Below, piece after piece: positions 9,465 through 17,471 of a stretch of DNA of 64,000 nucleotides; the first letter of the stretch is position 1, and every line of letters begins with the position of its first letter. The notes under the pieces were generated by a model. It was not told where the DNA came from, ran no database searches, and was given only the letters and a program-made list of their open reading frames with translations. A program made the translations under genes and the position numbers. This DNA comes from UBA2160 sp964588665 (GTDB lineage Bacteria > Chloroflexota > Dehalococcoidia > Lucifugimonadales > UBA1123): the NCBI GenBank assembly GCA_964588665.1, contig CAZPQQ010000001.1, forward strand, positions 1 to 64,000, written 5' to 3'.

Positions 9465-10253
9465 TCAGTTTTCGCGCCAGCGGAGCTTCCACAGGCCCAG
9501 GCTCATGCATGCCGCTGCAAAGACCGCCAGGAGAGCGACTTCGGCGAACACGTCTGAGCCTCCGGCGAGGGACGTTGACATGCCGTCCGCCGCGTAGCGC
9601 AGTGGCGATATCCAACCGAAGACTTTCATCACGGCTGGCGCCTGCTCCATGGTGAAGTAGACCGGGGATATGAACGCGAGCAAGATTCCCATCAGGTTGG
9701 ACATCAACCCGCCGACCTCAGCGTTTGGAGCGTAGCTGATGATGAACAGCGTCAGTCCGGACAGCGTCAGCAGCACGGTGACCACGATCGGCACGAATGC
9801 CCAGTTCAGCGAGAAATCGACTCCGGCGATCAGCGCGACGACAAGCAGCACCGCGATGGTCGTGATCGACAGCATCGACCCGAATATCAGAACGCCGAAC
9901 GCGTAGGCGATGCGGGAGACGGGCATCGTGATGACCAGCTTCAGCCTGCCCTGGAATCGGTCCTGAATGACGCTCTGCGCCAGCATGTTCGTCGTCATCA
10001 TCGTCGCGCCGAACACGATTGTGCCAACCATGGCTCGGCGGACGGCGTCGGGAGAGTCCGGCGCCAGAGCTCGGGCGAAGTAGAACATCCCGACAGGGAA
10101 CACCAGCACGCCGACCAGGTACCAGTACCACGCTCGGGCGAACATGATGAACTTGATCTCGAAGACGCTGCCGATGTCTTGCAGGAACTTCCGCCATCCG
10201 GTCACCAACTCGGGCTGGATCGACTGAGCGCTAGGCATCGTCTGTGAAGCCAT
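9465..10253 (-). CDS. ABC-2 type transporter permease
   Basis: This 262-residue membrane protein has about six hydrophobic segments, for example YWYLVGVLVFPVGMFYFA near residue 45 and ALLAVFAAACMSLGLWKL at the C-terminus. It contains the ABC-2 region (MVGTIVFGATMMTTNMLAQSV) typical of daunorubicin/drug or polysaccharide exporters. The ATG at 10253 sits five bases after AGAGGA and overlaps the end of the ATPase gene by 23 bp, which indicates translational coupling. With the ATPase it forms an exporter. The substrate is unknown; the operon with DUF4097/SHOCT-like proteins suggests envelope-stress or drug-resistance duty. Confidence 0.85.
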   Translation of the reverse strand: MASQTMPSAQSIQPELVTGWRKFLQDIGSVFEIKFIMFARAWYWYLVGVLVFPVGMFYFARALAPDSPDAVRRAMVGTIVFGATMMTTNMLAQSVIQDRFQGRLKLVITMPVSRIAYAFGVLIFGSMLSITTIAVLLVVALIAGVDFSLNWAFVPIVVTVLLTLSGLTLFIISYAPNAEVGGLMSNLMGILLAFISPVYFTMEQAPAVMKVFGWISPLRYAADGMSTSLAGGSDVFAEVALLAVFAAACMSLGLWKLRWREN

Positions 10254-11181
10254 CGGAATCCTCTCCATCTGTCAACGCAAGGTAGACGTCTTCCAGGCTG
10301 GTGCGGGCCACAGAGTACTGCCGGACGCCCTTGTCTCGGACCTTCGCCACCAGCTCCTGGTCGTCTACGCCGTATACCGTGTGCGTTTTGTTTTCCGTGC
10401 CGTGGGTCGTGTACGTGACCTTGAATTCGTAGCCGTGAGCCGCGCGCAGATTGGGCACGGTGTCCAGCGCGAGCAGCTTACCGTGCTGGATGACGCCAAC
10501 CCGATCGCACAGGGCTTCGGCCTCTTCCATGTAGTGCGTGGTCAGCAAGATCGCCGATCCGCGTTCGCGGTTCTCTCTGAGCAGCGCCCACAGGTCGCGC
10601 CTGGATTGTGGATCGAGGCCGGTGGTCGGCTCGTCGAGCACGATTAGCTTCGGATGAGACAATGTCGCGATGCCGACCATCACCCGTCGTTTCAAGCCAC
10701 CGGACAGCTTCAGGTTCGGCACGTTGCGGTGATCTTCCAGGCGCAAGCTCGCGATCAACTCATCGGCTCGAGTGGCCGCGTATCGCGAGGACAAGCCTCG
10801 CAGCTTGCCGAAGATTCGCAGCGTCTGGCGAACCGTCAGCATCTCGTGCAGGTCGGCTTCCTGCGGCACGATCCCCATCATGAACTTGGCTCTGATCGGG
10901 TCGCTCACGACATCGACGTCGAACACGCGAATGCTTCCAGACGACGGCATGAGTTCAGTCGTGATCTGCCTGACCAGCGTGGTCTTGCCGGCCCCGTTAG
11001 GTCCCAGGATGCCGAGAATCTCGCCTGGTCGGACGCTGAATGAGATTTCCCGGTTCGCCTCGATGCCGCCCTTGTACGTCTTGTTGACGCGGTCGACCAC
11101 CAGAGGCAGCTCTGTGTCCACAACGGCGTCGGTAGGCTTGTTCATCTTGTCGGTCATTTCGTTGATCGCTCCGGATATCAT
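10231..11181 (-). CDS. ABC transporter ATP-binding protein (DrrA-like)
   Basis: This 316-residue nucleotide-binding subunit shows Walker A GPNGAGKTT (about residue 62), signature LSGGLKRR, Walker B LIVLDEPTTGLDPQ, and the H-loop in LLTTHYMEEAEALCDRV. The C-terminal extension ending SLEDVYLALTDGED is typical of the DrrA/CcmA-like drug-export subfamily. The frame is open to 11259, but the ATG at 11181 behind a G-rich stretch, or the one at 11157 behind CGGAG, fits better. It is cytoplasmic and pairs with the overlapping permease. It belongs to the minus-strand operon that starts with the DUF2089 gene. Confidence 0.9.
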   Translation of the reverse strand: MISGAINEMTDKMNKPTDAVVDTELPLVVDRVNKTYKGGIEANREISFSVRPGEILGILGPNGAGKTTLVRQITTELMPSSGSIRVFDVDVVSDPIRAKFMMGIVPQEADLHEMLTVRQTLRIFGKLRGLSSRYAATRADELIASLRLEDHRNVPNLKLSGGLKRRVMVGIATLSHPKLIVLDEPTTGLDPQSRRDLWALLRENRERGSAILLTTHYMEEAEALCDRVGVIQHGKLLALDTVPNLRAAHGYEFKVTYTTHGTENKTHTVYGVDDQELVAKVRDKGVRQYSVARTSLEDVYLALTDGEDSDGFTDDA

Positions 11182-11310
11182 TGTCGGACCCCCGTATTGA
11201 TTGCACACCGTTGCAATTCTCAGGAAAACGACGCGCTCGGCGGCGCGCCTCGGGGACACTTACGATTGACAGGTCGTATTTTTGTCTGAGCGCCTGCTAG
11301 CACTTTGGGT

Positions 11311-11754
11311 CTACTCGACGTAGATTGTGACGTGTTGGTCTCCGGTATGGATGTCGATCTCGAGTTCGCGCAGCGTGTCGATTAGCTGTTCGACGTCTTG
11401 GCGTCTCATGTTCTTTATGTCCAAGTCGATGCCCTTGCGCCGTAGCGCCCTGTCGATGCCTGACGCTGCGTCGTCGGGGATTAGCGCCGACAACTTGACC
11501 CCTGCTCGGAGGACTGCCATCGGCACCCTGATGTTTACCCTGTGCGCCGATTCGTCGCCATCGCCGTCGCCTTCCGGTTGAACGATGACCCTGAGGTACT
11601 TCGGCGACTCGGGCGCCGTGTCAGGGTCGGGCCTGACTCGCGGCGCCTGTTCCTCGACTCGACCGGCCAGCAGCCTCAGCAGCCGCTCAGCCTCATCGAC
11701 GTCAATCTTGCCTTCGGCCAGCATATCCAGGACTCGTTTTCGGTCTTCAGCCAC
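11311..11754 (-). CDS. SHOCT-like/LiaX N-terminal-type small protein
   Basis: This 147-residue protein begins MAEDRKRVLDMLAEGKIDVDEAERLLRLL, the short helical motif found at the N-terminus of DUF4097/YvlB/LiaX-type envelope-stress proteins. An acidic proline-containing linker and a folded C-terminal region (RVNIRVPMAVLRAG, then HTGDQHVTIYVE) follow. The GTG start follows GAGAGGAAC. It lies between the DUF4097 relative and the ABC ATPase. The exact role is unknown; in Firmicutes, related modules sense or modulate cell-envelope stress. Confidence 0.7.
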   Translation of the reverse strand: MAEDRKRVLDMLAEGKIDVDEAERLLRLLAGRVEEQAPRVRPDPDTAPESPKYLRVIVQPEGDGDGDESAHRVNIRVPMAVLRAGVKLSALIPDDAASGIDRALRRKGIDLDIKNMRRQDVEQLIDTLRELEIDIHTGDQHVTIYVE

Positions 11755-11781
11755 GGTGTGCCGTTCCTCTCCGCGGCGCCG

Positions 11782-12018
11782 TCACAGCGCCGTTGGCAGC
11801 CTGAAATTACTTCGGATTCGGTCAACGCCGGTTCGCACGGCCAGGAGGTTGCAGTGTCGGAAGGCGCCGGAGCGGTCCTGCTCTCGGTCGTAGTCCTCGC
11901 TGCGTTCAACGACTCGCCTGCGGGCGGCGCCGATGACCCGAATGCGCCACACGGCCTCGCTCACTCCGATTGTCCCTTCCGACAGCGAATCCAGCACTGA
12001 GCTCATGTTGTCTGTCAT
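11782..12018 (-). CDS. Small SHOCT-like operon protein
   Basis: This 78-residue protein starts MTDNMSSVLDSLSEGTIGVSEAVWRI, a diverged version of the same motif that begins both neighbours (VLDMLAEGKIDVDEAERLL and VLTLLADGSITAEEAERLL). The rest is basic and unrecognised. A good AGGAGAAGG site precedes its ATG, and the gaps to both neighbours are under 30 bp, so translation is likely. It may be a decayed copy of the neighbour reduced to the N-terminal module. Confidence 0.5.
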   Translation of the reverse strand: MTDNMSSVLDSLSEGTIGVSEAVWRIRVIGAARRRVVERSEDYDREQDRSGAFRHCNLLAVRTGVDRIRSNFRLPTAL

Positions 12019-12031
12019 TTTCCTTCTCCTG

Positions 12032-12994
12032 CTACGCTACCGTCACGGAGCCGTTGGAGGTTTGGAGCGTCAACGTGGCCTCTCCGGCGCCGATCGTGCC
12101 TTCAAGACGGTTCTTCTTTGACATGCCCTGCGTCAATATAGGCCGCTCGCAAGTCACCGACCCGTTGGACGTCGACGCCTCCAGCTTTACGCTCGGCTCG
12201 CCAAGCAGTTCAACGGCGATCGCGCCGTTGGAGGTCTTCAGCCGATGACTGCCTGACAACATCTCACCTTTGTAACTAATGGCGCCGTTGGACGTCTCGG
12301 CGTCGATGCTGCCCTTGCCGTCGTCGATCTCGATACGGCCGTTGGAGGTGTGCAACGTAACGTCGCCGACCACTTTGGCGACGTTGATTCGGCTATTGGA
12401 CGTCGACGCGTCGACAACACCGTTGACGCCATCGACCGAAATGCGACCGTTGGAGGACCGAAGGTTGGCGTCCCCGGTCACGTCCTTGAGGTCCAGGCGG
12501 CCGTTGCTGGATTTCGCCTGGATCGTGCAGGTGCGAGGAACGGTCACTCGGATGCGGGCGCCTCGGTTGAAGCTGAAGTGGCGCAGAATCGAGTGTTTGT
12601 GTTTGGCTCGGGCCACGACTCGTACCGTGTCGCCGTCCTGCACGACCCGGTAGTCTACGCGCCCGGGGTTTCGAATTTCAGCCCGCACCCGAATCGAGTC
12701 GGCCGGGCCGTCGCCTTCGATCTCGATTCGGCCGTTGAACGTTTCGACGATCAGTGTCGGCGGGCCGCTCACGGCGAACGTATCGTCGTGGTTCTTCTCG
12801 GTTTGCTCGTCCGATTCCAGGTCGAGGTCGACTCTGATCCGTTCCGGTCGGCCTGGCGCTGCATCCGACTCCTCGTCGGAAGGACCGCTGTCGTCCGGCG
12901 CCTCGCCGAGGGCCGCCAATAGCCGTTCAGCCTCTTCAGCGGTTATGGAGCCATCCGCCAGTAAGGTGAGTACGCGCTTGTTGTCTTCAATCAT
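12032..12994 (-). CDS. DUF4097 (YvlB/LiaX-like) beta-helical protein
   Basis: This 320-residue protein has an N-terminal SHOCT-like helix pair (VLTLLADGSITAEEAERLL), an acidic linker, then a DUF4097 repeat domain. The repeat domain carries many TSNGRI/SSNGRL/TSNGAI motifs and ends LQTSNGSVTVA. It has no signal peptide and no membrane anchor, so it appears cytoplasmic, unlike the lipoprotein paralogue at 27526. The ATG at 12994 is seven bases after AGGAGG. The family occurs next to envelope-stress regulators and ABC exporters, as here. Confidence 0.85.
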   Translation of the reverse strand: MIEDNKRVLTLLADGSITAEEAERLLAALGEAPDDSGPSDEESDAAPGRPERIRVDLDLESDEQTEKNHDDTFAVSGPPTLIVETFNGRIEIEGDGPADSIRVRAEIRNPGRVDYRVVQDGDTVRVVARAKHKHSILRHFSFNRGARIRVTVPRTCTIQAKSSNGRLDLKDVTGDANLRSSNGRISVDGVNGVVDASTSNSRINVAKVVGDVTLHTSNGRIEIDDGKGSIDAETSNGAISYKGEMLSGSHRLKTSNGAIAVELLGEPSVKLEASTSNGSVTCERPILTQGMSKKNRLEGTIGAGEATLTLQTSNGSVTVA

Positions 12995-13110
12995 CCCCAT
13001 TCCTCCTGTTTCCATGTCGGCGGTTGGTCAACGGGTCCACATCCTGGGATCCCGAATTGCCGGATTTGATCCTGTTCTGTCGTCGGTTAATCACTCGGCG
13101 GGTTGATTCT

Positions 13111-13473
13111 CTATTCGGACAGTCGGCCCAGCGCTTCTTCGAATGTGATCTCTCCGTGTTCGAGCTGGGTCAGCACGCCGGTTTTCGTCGGGGTGGACTC
13201 GACCTCGACCAGCTCGAAACTCTCGGAGATTCGGTTGAGCCTGTTCTTCACGGTTGGATAGCTGATGCCGAACGTCCGCTCCATCTCTTTGATCGAGCCA
13301 TGACTGCGGACGAACGCCATGATGAACACCTGGTCGTCGACCGGCAGCCTGGCCAGCGGCGGCAACTCGAAGCTGCCTTCGATCGCGATCTCGGACTCGT
13401 CCAGGCGTACGCGCTCGACCGTGATCCGCGTGTCGCCTGTCAATCGGGTCAACTCTTGCCAGTCGTTGGCCAT
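13111..13473 (-). CDS. DUF2089 family helix-turn-helix regulator
   Basis: This 120-residue protein has a central helix-turn-helix resembling sigma-70 region 4 (IMAFVRSHGSIKEMERTFGISYPTVKNRLNRI). Its C-terminal region ends LEHGEITFEEALGRLSE, another copy of the SHOCT-like helix seen in the next genes. DUF2089 proteins are putative DNA-binding regulators. It is the first gene of the minus-strand operon and probably controls it. The ATG at 13473 follows CCGGAGGCA; the upstream extension to 13515 has no binding site. Direct target unknown. Confidence 0.8.
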   Translation of the reverse strand: MANDWQELTRLTGDTRITVERVRLDESEIAIEGSFELPPLARLPVDDQVFIMAFVRSHGSIKEMERTFGISYPTVKNRLNRISESFELVEVESTPTKTGVLTQLEHGEITFEEALGRLSE

Positions 13474-13561
13474 TTCAATTTGCCTCCGGGCGGTTCTCAA
13501 TAAAATTGATCTCATTGGTCGATATATGCAAGTTTAAAGCCGAATACCTGCTACGGACTTT

Positions 13562-13590
13562 ATTTTATCAAGGGGATCATCAGTTGTCAA
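13562..13590 (-). promoter_or_regulatory. Near-consensus sigma-70 promoter for the DUF2089-DUF4097-ABC operon
   Basis: On the minus strand, TTGACA (complement of 13585-13590), a 17-base spacer, and TAAAAT (complement of 13562-13567). This leaves about 80 bases of leader before the ATG at 13473. The surrounding DNA is AT-rich. Confidence 0.75.
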
Positions 13591-13740
13591 GGAGGAAATT
13601 GATAATCTTAAGGTGTTCTGCTGATATTATGCATAAAATTAGCTTACGAGTCGTCGTTGGAGAAATTATTGGCTCCAACCACTGCTTCACGGCCTCCATA
13701 CACACCTCTTCGCCGGCTCTCGTCAGACCACTCCTGGTTT

Positions 13741-13749
13741 TGCTACAAT
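13741..13749 (+). promoter_or_regulatory. Extended -10 element of the aminotransferase gene
   Basis: TGCTACAAT (TGn plus TACAAT) lies 45 bases before the GTG start. No good -35 box is seen, which is tolerated with an extended -10. Confidence 0.45.
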
Positions 13750-13793
13750 CGTCTTGGCTTTCGAGCCCCCTATTTCGCCCTTGGAGGACAATC

Positions 13794-14885
13794 GTGAACC
13801 TGCGAATCCCAGGACCAATCCCGGTGCCTGAAGAGATCCTGGATGAGATGGCCCGGCCGATGATCAACCACCGTGGCCCGGAGTTCAAAGAACTCCTCTA
13901 CAGCGCCACGGACCGACTCAAGCAGGTGTTCGAGACCCAGGGCGACGTTTGGATACTGACGGCGTCCGGCACAGGCGCCATGGAGGCCAGCATCGTCAAC
14001 GTGTTGTCTCCCGGCGACAAAGTCGTAAACGCCACCATCGGCGTGTTCGGCAACCGGTTCGGTGAAATCGCCGAGGCGTACGGCGCCGAGGTCGTCACGT
14101 TGGCATCCAGATTCGGCACGACGGTCGATCTCGATCAGTTGCGAGACACGCTGAACCAGCACCCGGACACCAAGGCCGTTTTGGTGACGCACAACGAAAC
14201 GTCCACCGGGGTCGCCAACGACCTGGAAGCCGTGGCCAAAGTCGTCAAGGGTGAATTCGACGCGCTGTTGCTGGTCGACGGAATCAGCAGCGTGGCTTCG
14301 ATGCCGCTAGCCACCGACGCATGGGGTTGCGACGTGGTCGCGACTGCATCGCAGAAAGGCTGGATGCTGCCCCCGGGTTTGGCCTTCATCAGCATGAGCG
14401 AGCAAGCATGGGAGGCGCACGCCGAGGCGCGCATGCCGCGGTTCTACTTCGACGCTTCCTTATACAAACGCTACTATGAGATCGGCCAGCCGCCGTTCAC
14501 GCCGGGACTGTCGGTCATGTTCGCCATGGACCTCGCACTGGACAATCTCCTGGCCGAGGGCATGGGCAGCGTCTTCGAGCGCCACGCGTCAATCGCCAGG
14601 CAGACGCGCGACGGCGTCAAGGGCTTGGGACTGTCGCTGTTCCCCGAAGACGAGAGCACGGCGTCCAACACCATCACCGCGGTCGCCGTCCCCGAGGGCG
14701 TTGACGCGGCGAAATTGTTGACGTTGATGCGCGTCGAGCACAACGTGGTCCTGTCAGGCGGTCAAGCGTCATTGTCGGGCCAGATCTTCCGCATCGGGCA
14801 CCTGGGGTTGACCACGCCTGAGGACATTCAAGACGTCGTCGACTCGCTGAAAGTCGTGCTGCCGCAGGCAGGGTTCACCGGGTAG
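13794..14885 (+). CDS. Class V aminotransferase (alanine/serine-glyoxylate type)
   Basis: This 363-residue, fold-type I PLP enzyme starts MNLRIPGPIPVPEEILDEMA and has the TASGTGAMEASI cofactor-phosphate loop. The Schiff-base lysine is K188 in VATASQKGWMLPPG. The sequence suits the alanine-glyoxylate/serine-glyoxylate aminotransferase group (also annotated as hydrogenase-like soluble subunit). The GTG start is eight bases after TTGGAGGA; the much longer upstream frame is ignored because homology begins here. Cytoplasmic, possibly in serine/glyoxylate metabolism, which would fit the malate synthase gene further on. Monocistronic. Confidence 0.88.
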   Translation: MNLRIPGPIPVPEEILDEMARPMINHRGPEFKELLYSATDRLKQVFETQGDVWILTASGTGAMEASIVNVLSPGDKVVNATIGVFGNRFGEIAEAYGAEVVTLASRFGTTVDLDQLRDTLNQHPDTKAVLVTHNETSTGVANDLEAVAKVVKGEFDALLLVDGISSVASMPLATDAWGCDVVATASQKGWMLPPGLAFISMSEQAWEAHAEARMPRFYFDASLYKRYYEIGQPPFTPGLSVMFAMDLALDNLLAEGMGSVFERHASIARQTRDGVKGLGLSLFPEDESTASNTITAVAVPEGVDAAKLLTLMRVEHNVVLSGGQASLSGQIFRIGHLGLTTPEDIQDVVDSLKVVLPQAGFTG

Positions 14886-14994
14886 CGACGTCGTCGGTCA
14901 AGTTCAGCACGGGCGTCTGCACAAGTTCCGACGGCGTCGGATTCCCGGTGGATCGGGATTTAGGGCGTATGGCTCTCCTCGAACGCCACCTGTG

Positions 14995-15135
14995 TTCGTT
15001 CGGGGCGAGCCCGTTGTTAGGCTGGCGGTGAGCCCGTCGTTCGTTCGAGGCGCGCCGGTTGTTCGTTCGCGGTGAGTCCGTTGTTCGTTCCTGGTGAGTG
15101 GATAGTCCGTTCGTGGTGAGCCTGTCGAACCACCC
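14995..15135. repeat. Degenerate tandem array derived from a palindromic repeat family (family A)
   Basis: Five to six imperfect copies of a roughly 25-30 base unit around GTTCGTGGTGAGCC(T)GT follow each other. The last (15108-15134, ending CCTGTCGAACCAC) is an intact family A half-element. Copies of this half-element also occur at 30711, 44577 and 45300. The interval 14886-15416 has no gene. Confidence 0.6.
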
Positions 15136-15325
15136 CGCCGGGCGAGCATCTGCATCATCGCCCCATCTCCCGGAATCAGCGTCTGCTTCTCCGGTTCGAC
15201 TACCGTTCGATCTGCCGCGCTCGTTCCGATGCATCCACTCTCGTCGCGGATGTCTCCGATTCGTTGACAAGTCCATCGTGGCTTGGATGCCGAGGGCCAG
15301 TGTTCGTCGCAAGTTGTCCGTGGGC

Positions 15326-15379
15326 GGCCCTTCGACAAGCTCAGAGCCTGCCCTGAGCTTGCCGATGGGGCGAACGGGT
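15326..15379. repeat. Family A palindromic repeat
   Basis: CCCTTCGACAAGCTCAGAG followed by CCTGCCCTGAGCTTG and GGGCGAACGG can fold into a hairpin. The same core recurs at 30755, 45180, 48915 and 62398. Confidence 0.7.
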
Positions 15380-15416
15380 TGGGAGCGATCCGCCAAAGAC
15401 GGCGGGTGACGGGCTG

Positions 15417-17261
15417 CTAGCCGGTGGGCATTGGGTCGGGCTCGGGTGACGAGCCCTTCCACAGGTTGTCCAGCACATCGCCCTCGACCGTTTCGTGGTC
15501 GATCAGGTACTTTGAGAGCTGGGTCAGCTTGGCCATGTGCTCTTTGATGACCGTGGCCGCGCTCTGGTGGGCGCCCTCGATGAGGTCGTGGACCTCTTCG
15601 TCGATGGTCTGGGCGACTCGGTCGCTGTAATCTCGCTGCTCCGATATTTCGCGTCCCAAGAAGACCAGCTCTTCCCGCTTGCCGAATGTTCGGGGTCCGA
15701 GCTTCTCGCTCATCCCGTAACGAGTCACCATCGTCCGGGCGATGTTCGTCGCTTGCTCGAGGTCGTTGCCGGCGCCCGTCGTGACCTCGTTGAACACGAG
15801 CTCTTCGGCCGCTCGGCCACCCATGGCGGCGGCAAGCATGTCCTTGAACTGCTTCTTGGTCCACATATGGCGGTCTTCCTCGGGCAGGTAGCGCGTGTGT
15901 CCGCCCGTTTGGCCGCGGGCGACTATGGTGACTTTGTAGGGCTTGTCCGCGTCCGGCAGCACGTGGGCAACCAGCGCGTGGCCAGCCTCGTGATAGGCGG
16001 TCATCTCTTTCTCGCGGGCGGTGACGGTGCGGCTGCGTCTTTCGGGTCCCGCGATAACCCGGTCGATCGACTCCGCGAACTCCGACGGGCCGATGTCGGT
16101 CTTGTTCCGCCGAGCGGCCAACAGCGCGGACTCGTTGACCAGGTTGGCCAGGTCCGCTCCGCTGAACCCAACCGCCTGACGGGCAACCACGTTCATGTCC
16201 ACGTCGCTGCTTATCGGTTTGCCCTGGGAGTGTACGTCGAGAATCTGGAGGCGTCCCTTCACGTCAGGGTTGTCCAGGGTCACTCGTCGATCGAACCGGC
16301 CCGGCCTCAGCAGCGCAGGGTCCAGGATGTCCAGCCTGTTGGTGGCCGCCATCACGATCACGTTGGCGTTGGGGTCGAACCCGTCCATTTCGACGAGTAT
16401 CTGGTTCAGCGTTTGCTCACGCTCATCGTGCCCGCCTCCCAGACCAGCGCCACGGTGCCGCCCCACCGCATCGATTTCGTCAATGAATATGATGCACGGC
16501 GCGTTGCGTTTGGCCTGCTCGAACAGGTCTCGGACGCGACTGGCACCCACACCCACGAACATCTCCACGAATTCCGAGCCGCTTATCGAGAAGAACGGCA
16601 CACCGGCTTCGCCTGCCACGGCCCTGGCCATCAGGGTCTTGCCGGTGCCGGGAGGACCCATCAGCAGCGCGCCCTTGGGAATCTTCGCGCCCAAGGCCAG
16701 GAATCGCTCGGGGAACTTGAGGAACTCGACAATTTCCTGGAGCTCCTCTTTGGCTTCTTCCACTCCCGCGACGTCAGCGAACGTCACCGCAGGGCTGTTG
16801 CCCACGAACATCCGTGCGCGGCTTCGGCCAAAGCTGAACGTCTGGTTCGAGTTTCCCTGGGCTTGGCGCATCATGAACAACAAGATCGCGCCGAAGAAAA
16901 TCAGAGGCAGGAAGCTGAACAAGACCCCCAGAAGGCTCGAAAGCCCGCTGGACCCTTGCACCTCGATCTTCACCTTGCTGGTTACCGGATCGACGCCCGC
17001 ACGTTCCAGGATTTCGATGATCGAGGAGTCGGTCTCTTTGCGCGAGGTCAACGTGTCTCCGTTAACCGTCCTCAACGTAAGAGCGTCGCCTTTGACCTCG
17101 ATCGCATCGACGTCGCCGCCCGCCGTCAGCGCGATCACCTCGTTGATGGAAATGTCTCGCGAACCGCTCAGCGGTTGGGAGAATAGCGTAAAGAAGATCG
17201 CGATGACCGCGACAATAATGAGCAGGTAAATGAAGCTGTTGCGCATCCAGCGAGAACTCAT
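15417..17261 (-). CDS. ftsH: ATP-dependent zinc metalloprotease FtsH
   Basis: This 614-residue membrane-anchored AAA protease has TM1 near residues 10-28, a periplasmic/extracytoplasmic domain, TM2 near 109-130, Walker A GPPGTGKT (202-209) and Walker B IIFIDEIDAVG. The second region of homology ends LLRPGRFDRR, and the zinc-binding HEAGH lies near residue 420. FtsH degrades misfolded membrane proteins and short-lived regulators. The ATG at 17261 follows AGGAGA; the frame open to 17882 is spurious because it covers the divergent promoter. It is transcribed divergently from the 2-oxoacid dehydrogenase operon. Length and motifs are complete. Confidence 0.97.
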   Translation of the reverse strand: MSSRWMRNSFIYLLIIVAVIAIFFTLFSQPLSGSRDISINEVIALTAGGDVDAIEVKGDALTLRTVNGDTLTSRKETDSSIIEILERAGVDPVTSKVKIEVQGSSGLSSLLGVLFSFLPLIFFGAILLFMMRQAQGNSNQTFSFGRSRARMFVGNSPAVTFADVAGVEEAKEELQEIVEFLKFPERFLALGAKIPKGALLMGPPGTGKTLMARAVAGEAGVPFFSISGSEFVEMFVGVGASRVRDLFEQAKRNAPCIIFIDEIDAVGRHRGAGLGGGHDEREQTLNQILVEMDGFDPNANVIVMAATNRLDILDPALLRPGRFDRRVTLDNPDVKGRLQILDVHSQGKPISSDVDMNVVARQAVGFSGADLANLVNESALLAARRNKTDIGPSEFAESIDRVIAGPERRSRTVTAREKEMTAYHEAGHALVAHVLPDADKPYKVTIVARGQTGGHTRYLPEEDRHMWTKKQFKDMLAAAMGGRAAEELVFNEVTTGAGNDLEQATNIARTMVTRYGMSEKLGPRTFGKREELVFLGREISEQRDYSDRVAQTIDEEVHDLIEGAHQSAATVIKEHMAKLTQLSKYLIDHETVEGDVLDNLWKGSSPEPDPMPTG

Positions 17262-17321
17262 GACGTCTCCTGGCGAAAGCCGTCGCTGGCCAAATCCAAA
17301 AGCGCGGCGAACACCGTCCTC

Positions 17322-17350
17322 ATAGTACACTACGCACATATGCCCAGCAA
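17322..17350 (-). promoter_or_regulatory. Sigma-70-like promoter of ftsH
   Basis: On the minus strand, TTGCTG (complement of 17345-17350), a 17-base spacer and TACTAT (complement of 17322-17327), about 60 bases before the ftsH ATG. It lies back-to-back with the promoter at 17361. Confidence 0.6.
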
Positions 17351-17360
17351 GGTTCTGTCT

Positions 17361-17389
17361 TTGACTGGAATCCTGCCTGATGACATAAT
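17361..17389 (+). promoter_or_regulatory. Sigma-70-like promoter of the 2-oxoacid dehydrogenase operon
   Basis: TTGACT (17361-17366), a 17-base spacer and CATAAT (17384-17389), 82 bases before the E1alpha ATG. Confidence 0.65.
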
Positions 17390-17471
17390 TACTGTGCTGT
17401 CGACAGGCTGAACCGCGTGTGTCGTCGCCCCTCGACAGTGAGCTGCAATCCGCAATTGGAGTGCGAAAGCC

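Noticed and set aside
14995..15135. Tandem GTTCGT..GTGAG units as a CRISPR array
   Set aside because: Units are imperfect and directly adjacent without unique spacers, and no cas genes are present.
15537..17186. A 549-codon open frame antisense to ftsH (and similar long frames opposite E1beta, malate synthase and the MFS genes)
   Set aside because: Shadow of strong codon bias in a GC-rich gene; the opposite strand encodes an unmistakable FtsH.
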